In this document: positions 35,096 through 47,137 of the stretch, piece after piece | Numbering within the stretch: position 1 is the first letter of the stretch | How the letters are laid out: every line of letters begins with the position of its first letter | Source of the DNA: Hippasteria phrygiana | Lineage: Eukaryota > Echinodermata > Asteroidea > Valvatida > Goniasteridae | Direction: 5' to 3' | DNA length: 64,000 bases | Assembly (NCBI GenBank): GCA_037893225.1 | Contig: JAZGUH010000005.1 | Span: forward strand, 1,116,001 to 1,180,000 | Made by a program: the position numbers and the translations under genes | The notes under the pieces: generated by a model | What the model was told of the DNA's origin: nothing | Database searches by the model: none | What the model saw: the letters and a program-made list of their open reading frames with translations, nothing else

Positions 35096-35417
35096 TTAGA
35101 TATTCGTACTGAATCGTCATAAATTACAGCTACGGTTATCCACGGAAGGCCACGAATGGCCCAACGATGGCCCTAGGATTATGCACGAATGAGTTAAGAT
35201 TTCGCTACGATGGCTCTACGTTTTGTTTAAACAGTAGCGGATCTACAAATGTTTTGAACCGACTCAAAACATTCGTAGGCCTTCCCGACTAACCACGATC
35301 CACCAACGTTAATAAAGATTAATAACGATTCCGTCACGTATGTCTCTACGCATTTTCCAGCTTCGTTAAATCGTGATGAACCGGCGGCCAAACCGTATAG
35401 GTGTGAACTAGGCTTAA

Positions 35418-35789
35418 AGCCCAGGTCACACTGTCACGATTTTAACGACGATAGCCCACGATTCACAAAATCCGGGTGATTCGTGGACATACTCGTAGCG
35501 GCATCTTGGTGAACCCTGATGAATCTTGATGAGTCATGATGAATTTTGGCTGGTCAGTAAACCTCCCGACAGTTTTGAAATGTTAAAAACTGTCGTGGCG
35601 GTGCTACGATTTTTTCCTTCCTTCAAAATCGTAAAGACATCGTCGATATTCGTAGTGTCATCTTAGAAGGACCGTGAGTATTCGTAGGAGGGTGCAATCG
35701 GGCCACTTTTCTCCCGATTCAACCCGATTAAAACTGCTACGACTAATCAGGGCTGTGGTCGCAAAAATCGTGACAGTGTGACCTAGGCT
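35418..35789. mobile_element. Third TAA-flanked element, abutting the outer one
   Basis: Ends AGCCCAGGTCACACTGTCAC (then GATTTT) and their inverse AAAATCGTGACAGTGTGACC then TAGGCT. Flanked by TAA at 35415-35417 and 35790-35792. The left TAA is shared with the outer neighbouring element. 372 bases, non-coding. Confidence 0.75.
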
Positions 35790-35792
35790 TAA

Positions 35793-36397
35793 CAGAGTTT
35801 CGAATGACGAGAACCATCACGCGAAAGGTGTTCAAGAACAGGATTTTCACTCCCCACTTACCGTACTTATGGGGAGTAGATGAAGAACGTCAAGAACAAA
35901 GATGGCGGACTTAGGCCCTTCCAAAACTTGCGTGAATTTTTGTGAAATTGGCAGCACTCAATCAGTCCAGGAACAGTATAAATGATCTATAAGAAAAAGA
36001 ATTGTACGTGATCATAGGAGTGGGATTGTATTCTAATGCTGTTCCAGGATTTCAATTATTTTCGTAAGATCGTGAATTTTACTTTCTTTTTTATTCGGAG
36101 TATTAATACGGCGGCTGCCATCTTAAATTATCGCCCAGATGCACTCTGTATACGGCATTTTGGCATACGTAATCGGCAACCAGAGAACACTGTTCGCGGG
36201 TTAGCCGAGAACGGGGTTTCGAATACACCTATATACAGTGTTTCAAACGTTGACGGTTGTGTGGAGCTTCTGAGAGGTATTAGTTGTAATTCGTAATGTG
36301 CTTAGCTTTTTGTGGCGTTCAAATTCAGTGACTGATGATGACAAAGTACAGGCACTCACCCGGTTTTGAACGGTTTAAAAAAAAAAACCGCCAATAC
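35793..36397. other. Gene-free stretch, nothing recognised
   Basis: A short self-complementary CTCCCCACTTACC...GGTATGGGGAG-like pair at 35851-35880 only. Confidence 0.4.
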
Positions 36398-36590
36398 CTC
36401 GGGCTACATTGAAGTACAGGGTTTGTACTACATTTAGGGCCGAGGCTACATTTAGGTACAGGGTTGGGGGTTAAAATTGGCGCTTTGGCTAAATTGAGAT
36501 TTGGGGCAACATTTAAGGCTCGGGGTAGGCTATTCAGGCATGAAGGTGGTATTAATACATTCAGGACTGGGGCTATATTGAGGTAAATAC
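36398..36590 (-). repeat. Degenerate minisatellite, inverse of 5265-5520
   Basis: On the minus strand: CTTAAATGTTGCCCC, CAACCCTGTACCTAAATGTA, GCCTCGGCCCTAAATGTAGT and CTTCAATGTAGCCCGAGG. Same unit as at 5265 but opposite orientation. Confidence 0.65.
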
Positions 36591-37984
36591 AACTATACAG
36601 TCTTTTGTGTAAAAAAAAATCGGGATCTATATGTCCGTCTAACAGCATTTGAGAAAAGCGACAACATTCGCAAAATTTCAATTCATGACATTCTGCCTTT
36701 TAAAAGATCTCTTACAGACTGATCATTTTATAAGGTGGAAGTTTGCATAGCCCAAAGCATTGAATCGAACGTACTTTGCCGTAGGTTAAGCCACAATATC
36801 CATCCGCAGTTTATTGAATGCACTCTTTACCATACTGCACTGGATCCCAGCAACAACTCTATTTACTTTCCGTCTCGGCAGATTGTATTTCCAAAAAAAA
36901 TCCATTCCTTTGAAAATCTCGGAAACTTTTCCCGTGCACGCACTGCTAGGACAACTGTGACCAGGGCCGTCACAAATCTGACATTCATTTACGTTCGAGG
37001 CGGGCGTATAGCTCTGACAAAATCCATGCACGGCATGGTTAATGATCAATAAACGGAGTCTTGGGACTTGCTACGGGCGAATGAAGTGATAATTCGAAGC
37101 AATTGATGGCGCGTGCCATTTTTCGACTCACAATTAGGCACATTCCCGCCCAGGTAATAGATGACCTCACCGGTTAGTCGTCTGGCAAACTTAAAATAGG
37201 CAAGTCAGGGTAGGATAGGGCGAGCGAACATTTTAAAGAAACAATTATGCTCTATACGGTTTTTATACCTCCATACATGCAGGACGGCTTCCTTCCATTT
37301 CACACTGCGAATTTCCGCTCCTTTATAGCAAGTAGAGATAATTGCAACATTTTGGTTGTTATGCTAATGAAATTTGCATATATTCAAGAGCTGAAACCTG
37401 ATGCTATCAAACTCCATGGTTTTATATACAAATACATGAAAAAGTTTTGCATGTTCGACTTGATTTGCATGTTAAACGGCTTTTTTTTTTTACTCTATTT
37501 ACTGATTGTAGTAGTGTTCTTCTGCTCTTTTGGTAAGTTCATTGTCTTATCAAACAAACTAGCGCCCTCTTGCGTAAACGGATGGAAGAATTTTCTAAGA
37601 ATACTGAAAAACAAGCACTCTCTTTTCATTTCTAATGAGAACCAGCACAATTACATTCTGCATGCAAGTCTGCAACAAGGTAATGTGTGTGATAACACGC
37701 TGAAATGTTTATCCGTTGCATGTTTTCTTCACGTAGGACACGTACGAAAAATAACAATGTGAATTACACAATGATAAACAGGAATGATTTCATGAAAGAA
37801 AGTTTATTCATCAATTTATGGGTGATAATATACACTTTATTGATTATAAACGTCACATGTATTAATATGACAAGAAATAACAAGAAAACGTTTACGTTTC
37901 GCGATTATGATGACTACAGACCATAGATTTGTACATTGGATTCTACATTTTGAGCCACAGTGGCCAAATAATACTTTCCTGGTC
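36591..37984. other. Gene-free stretch, nothing recognised
   Basis: The 171-codon frame at 37247-37762 is rich in F, L, I and C, as expected of AT-rich non-coding DNA, and matches no family I know. Confidence 0.45.
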
Positions 37985-38155
37985 TTCAACCTCGATGGCC
38001 CAGGTTCGAACGCCCACATGGTCTTTGGGGGCCGGGGCTTTCAAACCCCTGCCTCATTCTGTTGGATTCCCTGTATTTCTTTTTTCTTCGGTTTTCCTTC
38101 CACTTATAAACTGAAAATTGCTTTATCGTCTCATTTCTACATGTTTCTTCAGACT
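37985..38155 (+). mobile_element. SINE copy (family 2)
   Basis: Starts with the B-box-like CAGGTTCGAACGCCC, then CAAACCCCTGCCTCATTCTG, GGTTTTCCTTCCACTTATAA and TTTCTTCAGAC. Same order of blocks as the minus-strand copy at 30437-30640. Confidence 0.6.
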
Positions 38156-38635
38156 TTTGAACGACAGTGCCATGTGTGCGTTCTGATGGAATCTTTAGGG
38201 TTTTTTCCCCTGAAAGAATTTCAAAATAATTATATATTTTTTGTACATTCATTTTTTTGAATTGTAAAACCTTTTCGGATTATCCGATCATCCTGTCACA
38301 CAATGAACAGCACATGCATTATATATTACATTTTTTAAAATCAAATTAAATCATGTTATTTCAGACGAAATATTGCTTTAAGTTGATTTTCTTTAACAAG
38401 AATTACTTTTTTTAATGAAAACTTTGTTAGCATGTTTGATGCCTTTAACACCAAACAAGGAAACGGTTTAAGCAACAGTTTGCAATTAAACATGCCCGAC
38501 TGTCACTCTTGAAACACCGATGATTGAGATTGAGTTGTACTGGCAGATCACGAAAACACATCACATTTCGACAGACTTCAAAGTTGATTACAGGCCAAAC
38601 GACGTACCAAATAAGATCCTTCGATGGAACTTATA

Positions 38636-38733
38636 CAGTGGTGTTAAGTTAACACAATGTGATATCTACATGAGACAAATGGTTCAATATTGATACCAAG
38701 TGGTGTGAATTTAACACCGCCATTTTTACAGTG
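38636..38733. mobile_element. CACTG-ended MITE, 98 bp
   Basis: Starts CAGTGGTGTTAAGTTAACAC, ends GCCATTTTTACAGTG, flanked by TA on both sides. Same family as the element at 5613; the left end has lost the A-rich stretch. Confidence 0.7.
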
Positions 38734-40968
38734 TACCGTACTAAACTGATAGAAAGATATTTCATTTCGAGGGAGATATTTAATAATATTTGTATTCAAG
38801 GCCTGGGGATTAAATAAACCAGCCAAAGCGAAATAAACACGAACAATTAATCTCAACAAATCCGCCGAGGTTGTTTTGTCAAAGTCCGTTCGTAAGTCCG
38901 TCTTGTTTTGGTTGAACCGGTGGACAAAGTCAGTTTTTAGACGATCTATTTCGATAAATAATCCTTTTCAAATCATTTGTTTAAATATCAGACAAATTCG
39001 GTATTTTGCTTCGTAGATGCACGTTGAGTAAGTTGTTTTCCAATACGGACTTTTATGTTACGCAAGCTTTATATGAATTGACGAATGCATGTAATTTACA
39101 TGTGTTTTGTAATGATGATGATAACGAAACGCACTCCAATATGAATCCCTTTTGTGTTTCTATTGACATACGAACACCCTTCAGACGTCGACAAAAATAA
39201 ATTTGGCTAACAATTCTCGATCAACTTCAAGTAACAAAGGTAGCGTGCGAATCGCAGGGTTATTTCTTCTCCTTGATGTAATAAGCCTTGTCGAATACCA
39301 AAAAAAAGATCCCCCGAGAATAAACCATAGATAAATTTCCCGCGAAATTACGTTCGCTTTCTCCCTGCAGAACTTGAACAATTCGGTCAGGCAATGTATA
39401 ATTTATATGTTGGTGATAAAAACGGGCATCCTGTGATTCCTGTTATCCACTTTCTTCGGTAAATTTCCCCAAAGACCTTCGTCCTTCGTCGCAATGACGA
39501 AAACCCAATTTAGCTCAATGTCCGTGCTCGGACAGAACATATCAATTCAATTCGCCCATATAATATACGAACGAAAACTGTTTTTTTTAAACAAAACTCT
39601 ACATCATATTTGTGTTTGCGTTTTATTAGGGGGCCGCCTGTTTGTTTCTATTTTTACCGAGTATTTTTAATGAGGTGGAAAAAAAAAATGTCAACCGAAC
39701 CGTGGGAAAATAACAAACTTGCGAGTCAGAACTTCTAAAACTAATAAAACCACTGTAAACATGTTCAATTCTCGTGACCAGCATGTCTCCTTCATTTTTG
39801 TTTCTTTGAACAGTTGAAAAACCTACGGTTGCCAGAAATTTATAAAAAATGGCGGCCATCTTTAAACTTACACACATCTTTAAAAACGGTTTTTTATTTA
39901 ACACAACGAGCCTGTCTTTCACATGTTGAGTTTTGTTTAGCAAGGCGCACCAAGAAAAATCTCTATAAGAAAAACACGGAAACACTTCAGCGGGGGATAG
40001 GTATTATAGCCTTCAAGTGGCATCAATATGCAATGAAACTCAATGCTAAAAACAACAGGAAATGGTCAAAGTTCGAGTTCAGATCTTCACCATTTTGTAT
40101 TAAAGGATTCCCTTAATAAATGCACGTGCTCGTTTACATTCATCAAGCGTTAGCGACCTCAAAGCAAGTTGTACAGCAGGTTCTTCAAATTAAAAGAATT
40201 CGACGCGAGGAAGACCTGTATAATCTAGTCCCTTTCTTTGTATAATTCAGAGGACAAACACCATTTTGAGAGAATATTGACTAATTTGTATTCAGTGTTC
40301 GACGCCGAAGACCAAATGCGTTTGTGACCGTGTGCTATTAATTCCGTAGGAAATTTGATCCTGCACAGGTCGTACAAATAAAGTTGTGGCAAGGGTGTCA
40401 CTCTGGGATTAATATTTAGAGCTGATAGTGTAATGTATATCAGTTCTCAGTAGGAAAGGTATTTATGTATTTTTTGGACGGCGATGCGGACGGTTAACAC
40501 ATCAATCTTTTATTGTGCATAAAGTATTGGAAAAGGTAGGTCAGTAGTAGAATGTCCGTCACGAAAGTGTGTCTCGGCTTCGTTAATGTCGGTCAATTGA
40601 TTACATGCAGGTCTCGGTATTGCTGGCATAACATTGCTTAACGCGTAACAAAAAATAAGTTGAGGGTCCCTTCTATAGGAATCATTTCGTGCTGCTTCGC
40701 GCAAAAACAAATATATTACTTGGCACACGTTGCCCAGGAAAAATCTGCAGCAAATCAGTCCCAAACAGATTACGTCACCTGAAATGTTGGCTTATAATCT
40801 GTTATTGCTCATAGTAAAACTTAACACTGCTTAGCAGGTAGGACGTACCGGCTACGGGATTCCTAGTGATCGTTGGCTGAATGTTATGGCTCTGCTCAAA
40901 ACCAAAATCAGCGCTTACAATCACCATTCAGTGCTTACAGTGCTACACGGAAATACTGCGCTAACCCT
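38734..40968. other. Gene-free stretch, nothing recognised
   Basis: AT-rich, short frames only, no shared repeat found. Confidence 0.45.
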
Positions 40969-41128
40969 GGCCATTTCCGAAACCTTGGCTTTGGCTCGGC
41001 CTTGGCTTTGGCTTTATTTACAACTGTATACCCCTGCTTCAAAGGCCACAGATTTAGCGACATCTTAGGACCTAAACAAATAGGGGCAGACGAAACCAAA
41101 GCCGAAGCCAAATAATACAAATGGCCCC
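40969..41128. mobile_element. GGCTTCGGCTT hairpin element, copy 2
   Basis: Left GGCCATTTCCGAAACCTTGG then CTTTGGCTCGGCCTTGGCTT; right GAAACCAAAGCCGAAGCCAA then ATGGCCCC. Arms are less alike than at 26102. Confidence 0.6.
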
Positions 41129-41201
41129 TGTAAGCTGCCAATCCTAAGATACATGATGTACGCACGCGCACAAACCAGAACACACATCCGCGTTTTTGCA
41201 T

Positions 41202-41365
41202 CCCTGTGGAGACATGGCATTGTTCTCCCCTTTGTCCCTGTACTTAAGCAAACCCCCATAGACTTTGTACACAAAATTCCTTGTGGAGACAACCTAACCC
41301 ATAGAATTGTCCTGTGGAGACCTATTCAGTCCCTTTGTCTCTATTGTTTTCATGTCTCCACAGGG
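41202..41365. mobile_element. Foldback element, CCCTGTGGAGACATG ends
   Basis: CCCTGTGGAGACATG at the left and CATGTCTCCACAGGG at the right; CTTGTGGAGAC and CCTGTGGAGAC recur inside at about 40-45 base spacing. Confidence 0.65.
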
Positions 41366-41499
41366 TACGGTATATCTCTCCTCCATGCTTATCAATGAAA
41401 TACACAAACTGTTAACGTATAATATTCTATTTACTACAATTAGCAGAAAGAAATCACGTCTGGTAAGCCAAGCCATGAGATTGGGCCTTGAATAAGAAT

Positions 41500-41615
41500 T
41501 ACAGCACTGTAAGTTCGGTCCCAGCTTGGGAATGTAATGCTTGTGTCCTTGAGCAAGACACTTTGTCATATAATGGTTCTCTTCACCCAGTAGTAAAAAG
41601 GATATACAGCTGTTT
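41500..41615 (+). mobile_element. SINE (family 1) fragment
   Basis: Contains CTTGTGTCCTTGAGCAAGAC, ACTTTGTCATATAATGGTTC and CTCTTCACCCAG, the middle block of the family. Head and tail are missing. Confidence 0.6.
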
Positions 41616-42243
41616 TAGGAATACCTATACAGGCATGACAAACGGGGATAATAATGTAAGCTTCAGAAGCGCCGTTGGTCAAAGGTCAACATCATATCAC
41701 TACCCCAAATCAATTCTTCCGTTTGTGTGCGTTTAAAAATAAAGTGTGACGAAACCATACAAGAAAATACTGAACGGAATTCTCACGGAGACGTGTATCT
41801 AAGCAACTGATCTATTTCAACCTGTTTCATGCCTGCATATGCCTTTTAAATTTTAGATTACACGGCCAATAGACACTACACCACTACACCACTACACTAC
41901 GGCTTAAATCTTTTATAATTTTCTCATAGGAATACGTTTTCCCAAACACGTTTTTTATCTTGCCACATAAAAAAAATAACATCTGTTTCCAACGTAGATG
42001 GATTATTTATCCTATAATGCTGCAGTGCAGTATGGACTGTCTATTTACACTGTATTCCAACGTTATCATTTCACACCATGTTCGTTTATTTAGCGGAAAT
42101 TTACACCATCAGAATGCGTGCAGCAAGCGTCATTAATAAGAAAAAAACCACATAAACTCCGATGTACAATAACACGATACCTCTATGTACAAAAACATAT
42201 GCATGTGCTGTGGCAAAACAAATAGGATGTCTGGCCTGTCAGA

Positions 42244-42413
42244 GCCGTAGATGGAGTTACGACAACTTCAGAATTTGGCACAAACATGGTTGTTGATTAA
42301 GTGTACAGTGGAGCGTGCGGCTAGTATACCAACTGTCCAACTAATGAAGAATCCGCCATGTTTGTGCCAACCTTTGGTATCCGTCATGTCGTAACCTCTG
42401 TATATCTACTGTT
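42244..42413. mobile_element. Foldback element with TTGGCACAAACATGG arms
   Basis: GTAGATGGAGTTACGAC and TTTGGCACAAACATGG face CCATGTTTGTGCCAACCTTT and GTCGTAACCTCTGTATATCTAC. Confidence 0.6.
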
Positions 42414-42599
42414 GCGGTGTCTGCATCTAACACTTTCCTTTCAACTGTCAGTTTTCATCCTTGTTTTTTTTTCTCAGATAAGTACACAATGTCGGTAGAA
42501 AACTGCTGAAAATCGATTACCCGCAATAACGGCGCCAATTTGACCCATGGCGTGTATGCAAAACCATGGGAAACCGTCCAATAAAAAGCTATGGATGGA

Positions 42600-42700
42600 A
42601 AACGATTCCGTACACTTTGGAACCACTGATCTCCACGTGTACAAATCTGGATCGCTCATTGGTCGTTGCGCGCAAACAAGTGTCGCTAGCAGCTGTTTAT
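42600..42700. repeat. Fragment of the CCACTGATCTCCATG family
   Basis: CCACTGATCTCCACGTGTAC, AAATCTGGATCGCTCATTGG and TCGTTGCGCGC match the ends at 1260-1300 and 26596. No second arm was found. Confidence 0.5.
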
Positions 42701-43943
42701 ATATATATTGCTTACGCCATGTTTGTTGTTACGTACGTTCTGGCATCACGTTAAAGGTAAGTTTGGAACGCACCGGGAGCACAGGAACGTTCCGACTTTT
42801 GACATGCTCCCTAACTAAAATGACTCAAATGATAAAACAATCTCATTTGTGCCAATTTAAGTGCCCCACGGAACAGGTTCTATAGTTATCTCTTAATACA
42901 CAAAACATGGAATTAGACAAATTTTCATCAGATTGCAGCCCGCAAAAGCATCCCAAAAACTGATTTCTCAAATGCGAGGCTGAAACTGTTTAAATTCAAA
43001 TTCGTGGCCATTGCTTTGATGTACAGTTAATTCTATACCTTATCTTATTTCCTTTTTTTCTGCCAATTATCACCAATCACTTTATTCGTCACCACAACAT
43101 AAATCTTTCAAATGCTATCGTTGTGAACATTATGTGTATTCTTTTTTTCTCTTTTATTATTATTCAGGTAACCACACTCTATAACAAATGTTCGATTGTG
43201 GATGCGCAAGAACTAACGAATTCTGGTACTTGAAGCACTTGAGACGACATAAATGAGGACTTTTGTCTGAAGTTTAAATCAACTCGAGTGCATTAAGTAC
43301 CGTTTACGCATGTTATCGGCAAATTTAGATTTTAGAATGTATACAAGATCAAAGCGTAAAGATTTTTTTTGATGAGCAATACTGACATGTTGAAACTTCT
43401 GATATTTTACAAAGAATTTGACCTATTGCCGTTCATAAGCATTAGCCAATCATAGCGTCTGTTGAATATCACGTGGTATGCTATAAATCTTGAACAAGGA
43501 AACAAACTTCAAAACGCGTGCTTCTTGTTCGTTGAAACGTAATAGGGCCTACACGATCAACGCACGTCAACCCCATGTGAATCCACTATACAGGCCTGAT
43601 GTGGCCCGTGAATTCACGCACGAAACAATGAGGAAAGTTGTCTTGGACAAATCCAAGACAATCTTCGGTTAGTGATGCGGGCAGAAAACGCTTTAAGAGC
43701 GCGTGTGTAGGCCTATCGCGCCCACGCGCGTGCTCCACGTGGGCGAAGTTGTCAGAGAACTCGCAATTAACAGCGGTAGGTCAATACAAGAAACGTCTAT
43801 AGATAACGAACTTTCCAAAGGATTTGAAATAGCATGTTTCAAAGTGTTACCGGTAGCACTTTAAAACATATTCACGATGAGGCAGTGGAAAACAGAAGAT
43901 ACACTTGATATTATTTACAGTATGTTACATCTATATCTTTCTA
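42701..43943. other. 3' flank of the GPCR gene, nothing else recognised
   Basis: AT-rich; short frames only. Confidence 0.45.
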
Positions 43944-43949
43944 TTTATT
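43944..43949 (-). terminator. Poly(A) signal AATAAA of the GPCR gene
   Basis: AATAAA on the minus strand about 105 bases after the GPCR stop codon, which fits a short 3' UTR. It lies in AT-rich DNA, so chance occurrence is possible, but position and strand agree with the gene. Confidence 0.55.
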
Positions 43950-44053
43950 ACCACGATTTAAAAAAAAAAGGCAAATTTTTAGTCGGGTGCCGTGTCCACT
44001 TGCTGTTCTATTAATTCAATCATTTCAGTACAGCGGGCACCGGACGGTTGTTG

Positions 44054-45103
44054 TCATATGGTTGTTTTCACCGGCGAGCTGGCCGACTTGTAGGCATAGT
44101 CTACGGACCTCACCTCTCGCCCAAGCCTGGGCGTGGTCGACTGCTCGAGCACCGCAGTCTGCGTGCTCGAACCTTGGCCTTGTTTTCGATTCCTTTTTGT
44201 CCGGCAGGCATTGAAGAAAAGGAACGTGTAGGGGTTGGCCGCGCTGCTACACGGAGCAAACACGCTGAAGATGCTATACGCAACCACGTCCACACTATCA
44301 TTGCCCGCAATGGCCCTGACGAGCTCTATGGTAAAGTACGGTAGGTTGCAGACTACGTAGGCGCCGATGATGACAAACGTCATCTTCAATGTTCTCCAAC
44401 GCGTGGATTTTTTCCAGTTGCTCTGAAACAGGCTCTTGCCGTCGCTGTAAAGTTTGGCCACGATGCGCAGATAGGAAACGCTGATGATCACGAAGGGTAC
44501 GATGAAGACGACAACGGCGATGTAGATGAGATAGACCTGACGGTGCGGGTCGTAGCCAATCGTGAAGATCGTCTTGCAGCGGCTCGTGCCGTTGAATTCT
44601 TCCTTGTGGAACACGTAGACCTGCGGTAGGGACAGCAGCAGGGCCAATGTGAACGCGACAGGGATGACCCTCATCTCTGAGAGCTGTTTGCGTAGCGGGA
44701 ACATGACAGAGTGGTACCGGTCCACCGAGATTGCTACCACCATGTTGCTGGACGCCATCAGGGCCATGCTTTCCATCAGCATACGGAGTCGGCAGGCGGC
44801 GTCCGTGCTCTCCCACAAGTTGCCCTTCAGGGTCATTACAAGCGAGACGAGCAGGGGTATCATGGCCACACTCAGATCGGCCAAGGCCAGGAAAGTCATG
44901 TACACGTTTATCCGCGTACGCTCTCGTCGATGCACGAACAGCCAATTCAAAACCAATCCATTGCCGATCACGGTGACCACGAAGATAACAGATATGGCAA
45001 TAGTCCGCAAGTTATCATCGTGTTTGTAAAGATCTTCTTTGTCCTTGTCTCCGCCCAACTCAAAATACGTTGGTGCAATGCTGGAGTTTTCCCCCTCCTC
45101 CAT
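44054..45103 (-). CDS. Class A (rhodopsin-type) neuropeptide GPCR, vasopressin/GnRH/NPS-like
   Basis: Single-exon ORF of 349 residues; plasma-membrane receptor expected to couple a peptide ligand to G proteins. Seven membrane segments are visible, roughly at residues 34-56, 68-90, 105-128, 146-164, 188-212, 238-260 and 272-296. Hallmarks: GNG at 47-49 (TM1), LALAD ending at D76 (TM2), C104 with C176 for the extracellular disulfide, DRY at 128-130, and a C-terminal C300 that could be palmitoylated. N-glycosylation sequons lie at N6 and N171. The words LLSLPQVYVF after TM4 and KMTFVIIGAYVVC in TM6 resemble the vasopressin/oxytocin-GnRH-corazonin-NPS receptor group. Odd points: TM6 has CNLP instead of CWxP, and TM7 has NPYTF instead of NPxxY. 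The ATG is supported by an in-frame TAA six codons upstream. Length is normal for the family. The family call is confident; the ligand subgroup is inferred and could be another peptide-receptor clade. Confidence 0.93.
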   Translation of the reverse strand: MEEGENSSIAPTYFELGGDKDKEDLYKHDDNLRTIAISVIFVVTVIGNGLVLNWLFVHRRERTRINVYMTFLALADLSVAMIPLLVSLVMTLKGNLWESTDAACRLRMLMESMALMASSNMVVAISVDRYHSVMFPLRKQLSEMRVIPVAFTLALLLSLPQVYVFHKEEFNGTSRCKTIFTIGYDPHRQVYLIYIAVVVFIVPFVIISVSYLRIVAKLYSDGKSLFQSNWKKSTRWRTLKMTFVIIGAYVVCNLPYFTIELVRAIAGNDSVDVVAYSIFSVFAPCSSAANPYTFLFFNACRTKRNRKQGQGSSTQTAVLEQSTTPRLGREVRSVDYAYKSASSPVKTTI

Positions 45104-45753
45104 GTTATAATCTCCAAATTAACCCAAAAATGCCTAAAACAGGTGTGCGTTGAATGGTCGGTCTTTATGAAGTTGCTTTCATCTACCCTTGTGGAAGATC
45201 GTGTGGCTTGATAGCAGGTATCTCCTCTAGTCAAAGCATGTGAAGGTGACCAGCCACGTTTTTTCCGAATCAATGCCAGCACTTATCCCCGTGCGAATTT
45301 TTAACCAGCTCCGAGTAACATCGATCCGGGTATAAGCGCGTAGTCAGTGCAAGTCCCGATGAACGTGCGTGTCCTTTACTGAAGATGTGTGCCGGGCAAG
45401 CGACGAGCGAGTCACGAACTGTCCACTCGTCGAGTTGGTGATGGGGCATCGAGTCAGCGCTGATTGGTCGCACGTCATCGGCGCATGCTCAGTGTCCAGG
45501 TAAAGCAAACCAGTGGGATGAAGTCATCATGTGAGATAGACGCTCTCGCCTTGCTGTTAATTAAATGAAAACCGACAATAATTACTACATTTAATCAGGA
45601 ACTAACAAGTTGAACGTAAAACAAGAAAAATTCATGTCAATAATATCACGGAAATGTCTCTGAAAATGCAGACGATGGAAAACACCAAAATAGACTGCAG
45701 TGCAGACTGCAGTGTTGACGACAAAGTGAAACTCTCAGAAAAAAAGACATCTA
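45104..45753. other. Upstream region of the GPCR gene
   Basis: Expected to hold the 5' UTR and promoter. The in-frame TAA just before the ATG closes the reading frame. No convincing TATA box, second exon or repeat was recognised. A 5' non-coding exon could lie here, but nothing in the sequence fixes its splice sites. Confidence 0.35.
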
Positions 45754-45878
45754 GGGGGCGTTCCACCAGCACGCGAACAACGCGAAAAACTTTCGCCAAG
45801 TTTGTGGGCAGATCCAATGGGAAATTGTTTGCGAAGTTGGCCAACGTTGGCAACGTTCGCTTGCGTGGAACGCACCCC
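45754..45878. mobile_element. MITE with GGGGCGTTCCACC ends, copy 1
   Basis: Left GGGGGCGTTCCACCAGCACG CGAACAACG, right TTCGCTTGCGTGGAACGCACCCC (inverse). Middle GATCCAATGGGAAATTG matches the copy at 61328. Confidence 0.65.
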
Positions 45879-47137
45879 TGTTTATTAGTACTCGTTCGGG
45901 AAAATGAATGTTCTCACTCGTCCATTAGCTTCTGCATCAACCCGCAGTTTAAAAACCAAAAATCACGGTGTGCCGTCGGCGTATAACGATTCTGTATTCG
46001 TAAAGCCTGCGGAACACTGTGATGCCGAAACCTTTGATATTTCTCACACGTTACATGAATGAATGAGTTGGGCAAGCAGTTTCCCCGCTACCTGCCCACC
46101 AAGTCTGTCTGATCCACTCTTCACAAAGACACCAGTCCAGGGGAATTGCCGGCAGCTGGCCTTCCCATCTCCCCCTTCCTCAAATTTTAAGAGTAATAAT
46201 AAACGCGCGGCGTCCATCAAGTGTCTGCTAAGTGACAGGCCATTAACCATGCGCAGTCATGGACGGCACACACCACACATGTCCGATTCACGGAAACAGA
46301 GGCAGAGACGGCTCTCCGTGGCGCGCTGCATGTAGCAAAAATGGTCAGATAGATATCGACCGGGGAGCGATTTTTCCCCCGCCTTATCTCCTTTTTCCGC
46401 GCTGCTACTTTTGAGAGAGATGTCTGCGCGGTGCGGCGCACAGACTACTTCGCACCATGGCTTCCTGCGTACTTGAGCCACTCTGTGCGTAGCTAGCCAG
46501 CTAGCCAGCCGATCAATAGAGCTACGGGTAGCCGTGGAAGCCTGAACGCGGCTCCTTTGTCAGTCGCAGGCCGAGATTGTCGTGTTGATGTTTTTTTTGG
46601 CGGGGCTAGATTGAAGAGAACGGGCAAGCTCCCCAAAACACTCCGTACAACCTTCAAGGCTATAACACACAACACTTCAACTCTCAGCACAGTTTTCCGT
46701 ACTTTGTCCATCCTATGCCACAGAATCACATCTCTAAAGGTGGAATGCACAGCTCATCGCAATTAGGATATAAACAACGACGAGTGTGTGCTACATTGCG
46801 CCGGAATAAAAGTTAATATTGAAATATACACTTGAGCGTTTGGAGGTAGGGCCTCAAAAACAAACACTGTTATGCCCAAGGAGTAATGTACACAGGGCTG
46901 GGAATATTTGCAGTGAAATCTGTCTGTGCGTTCGTTTTGGAATAATCTTATTTTTACTAACTTTTGAAACCATACACTCTAAAAAGAAATGCCTGTGTCC
47001 AGGTATATTTGGGCACATTTTGAAAGCACAAATGTTCCACTTTTGTATCAACTCAAGTGCCTCACATATAAAATGCGTCAGGTACCTTTTAGGCATGGAT
47101 TCGGACAATATCTCAGAGTGTATAGATAATCAAAACA
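45879..47137. other. Gene-free stretch, nothing recognised
   Basis: Mixed composition. The repeated CAGCTAGCCAG at 46494-46510 is a short local duplication. No domain in any frame. Confidence 0.45.

Larger units (their letters stand above)
33188..35414. mobile_element. Outer TAA-flanked element with long terminal inverted repeats
   Basis: Left end AGCCTATATTCACACATAAT then TATACGGTTTGGACGCCGGT; right end is its inverse (ACCGGCGGCCAAACCGTATA, then GGTGTGAACTAGGCT). Flanked by TAA at 33185-33187 and 35415-35417. A TWA target duplication is typical of PIF/Harbinger elements, so it is called a non-autonomous Harbinger-like element. It is split by a second element inserted at 33575. Without that insert it is about 0.7 kb. 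No transposase ORF. Confidence 0.75.

Noticed and set aside
37247..37762. 171-codon plus-strand frame with hydrophobic stretches
   Set aside because: F/L/I/C richness follows from AT-rich DNA; no membrane-protein family is recognised.
44298..44945. 215-codon minus-strand frame
   Set aside because: Shadow of the GPCR in another frame; the GPCR frame has the seven-helix pattern.
44649..45211. Plus-strand frames of 126 and 166 codons
   Set aside because: Antisense shadows of the GPCR gene.
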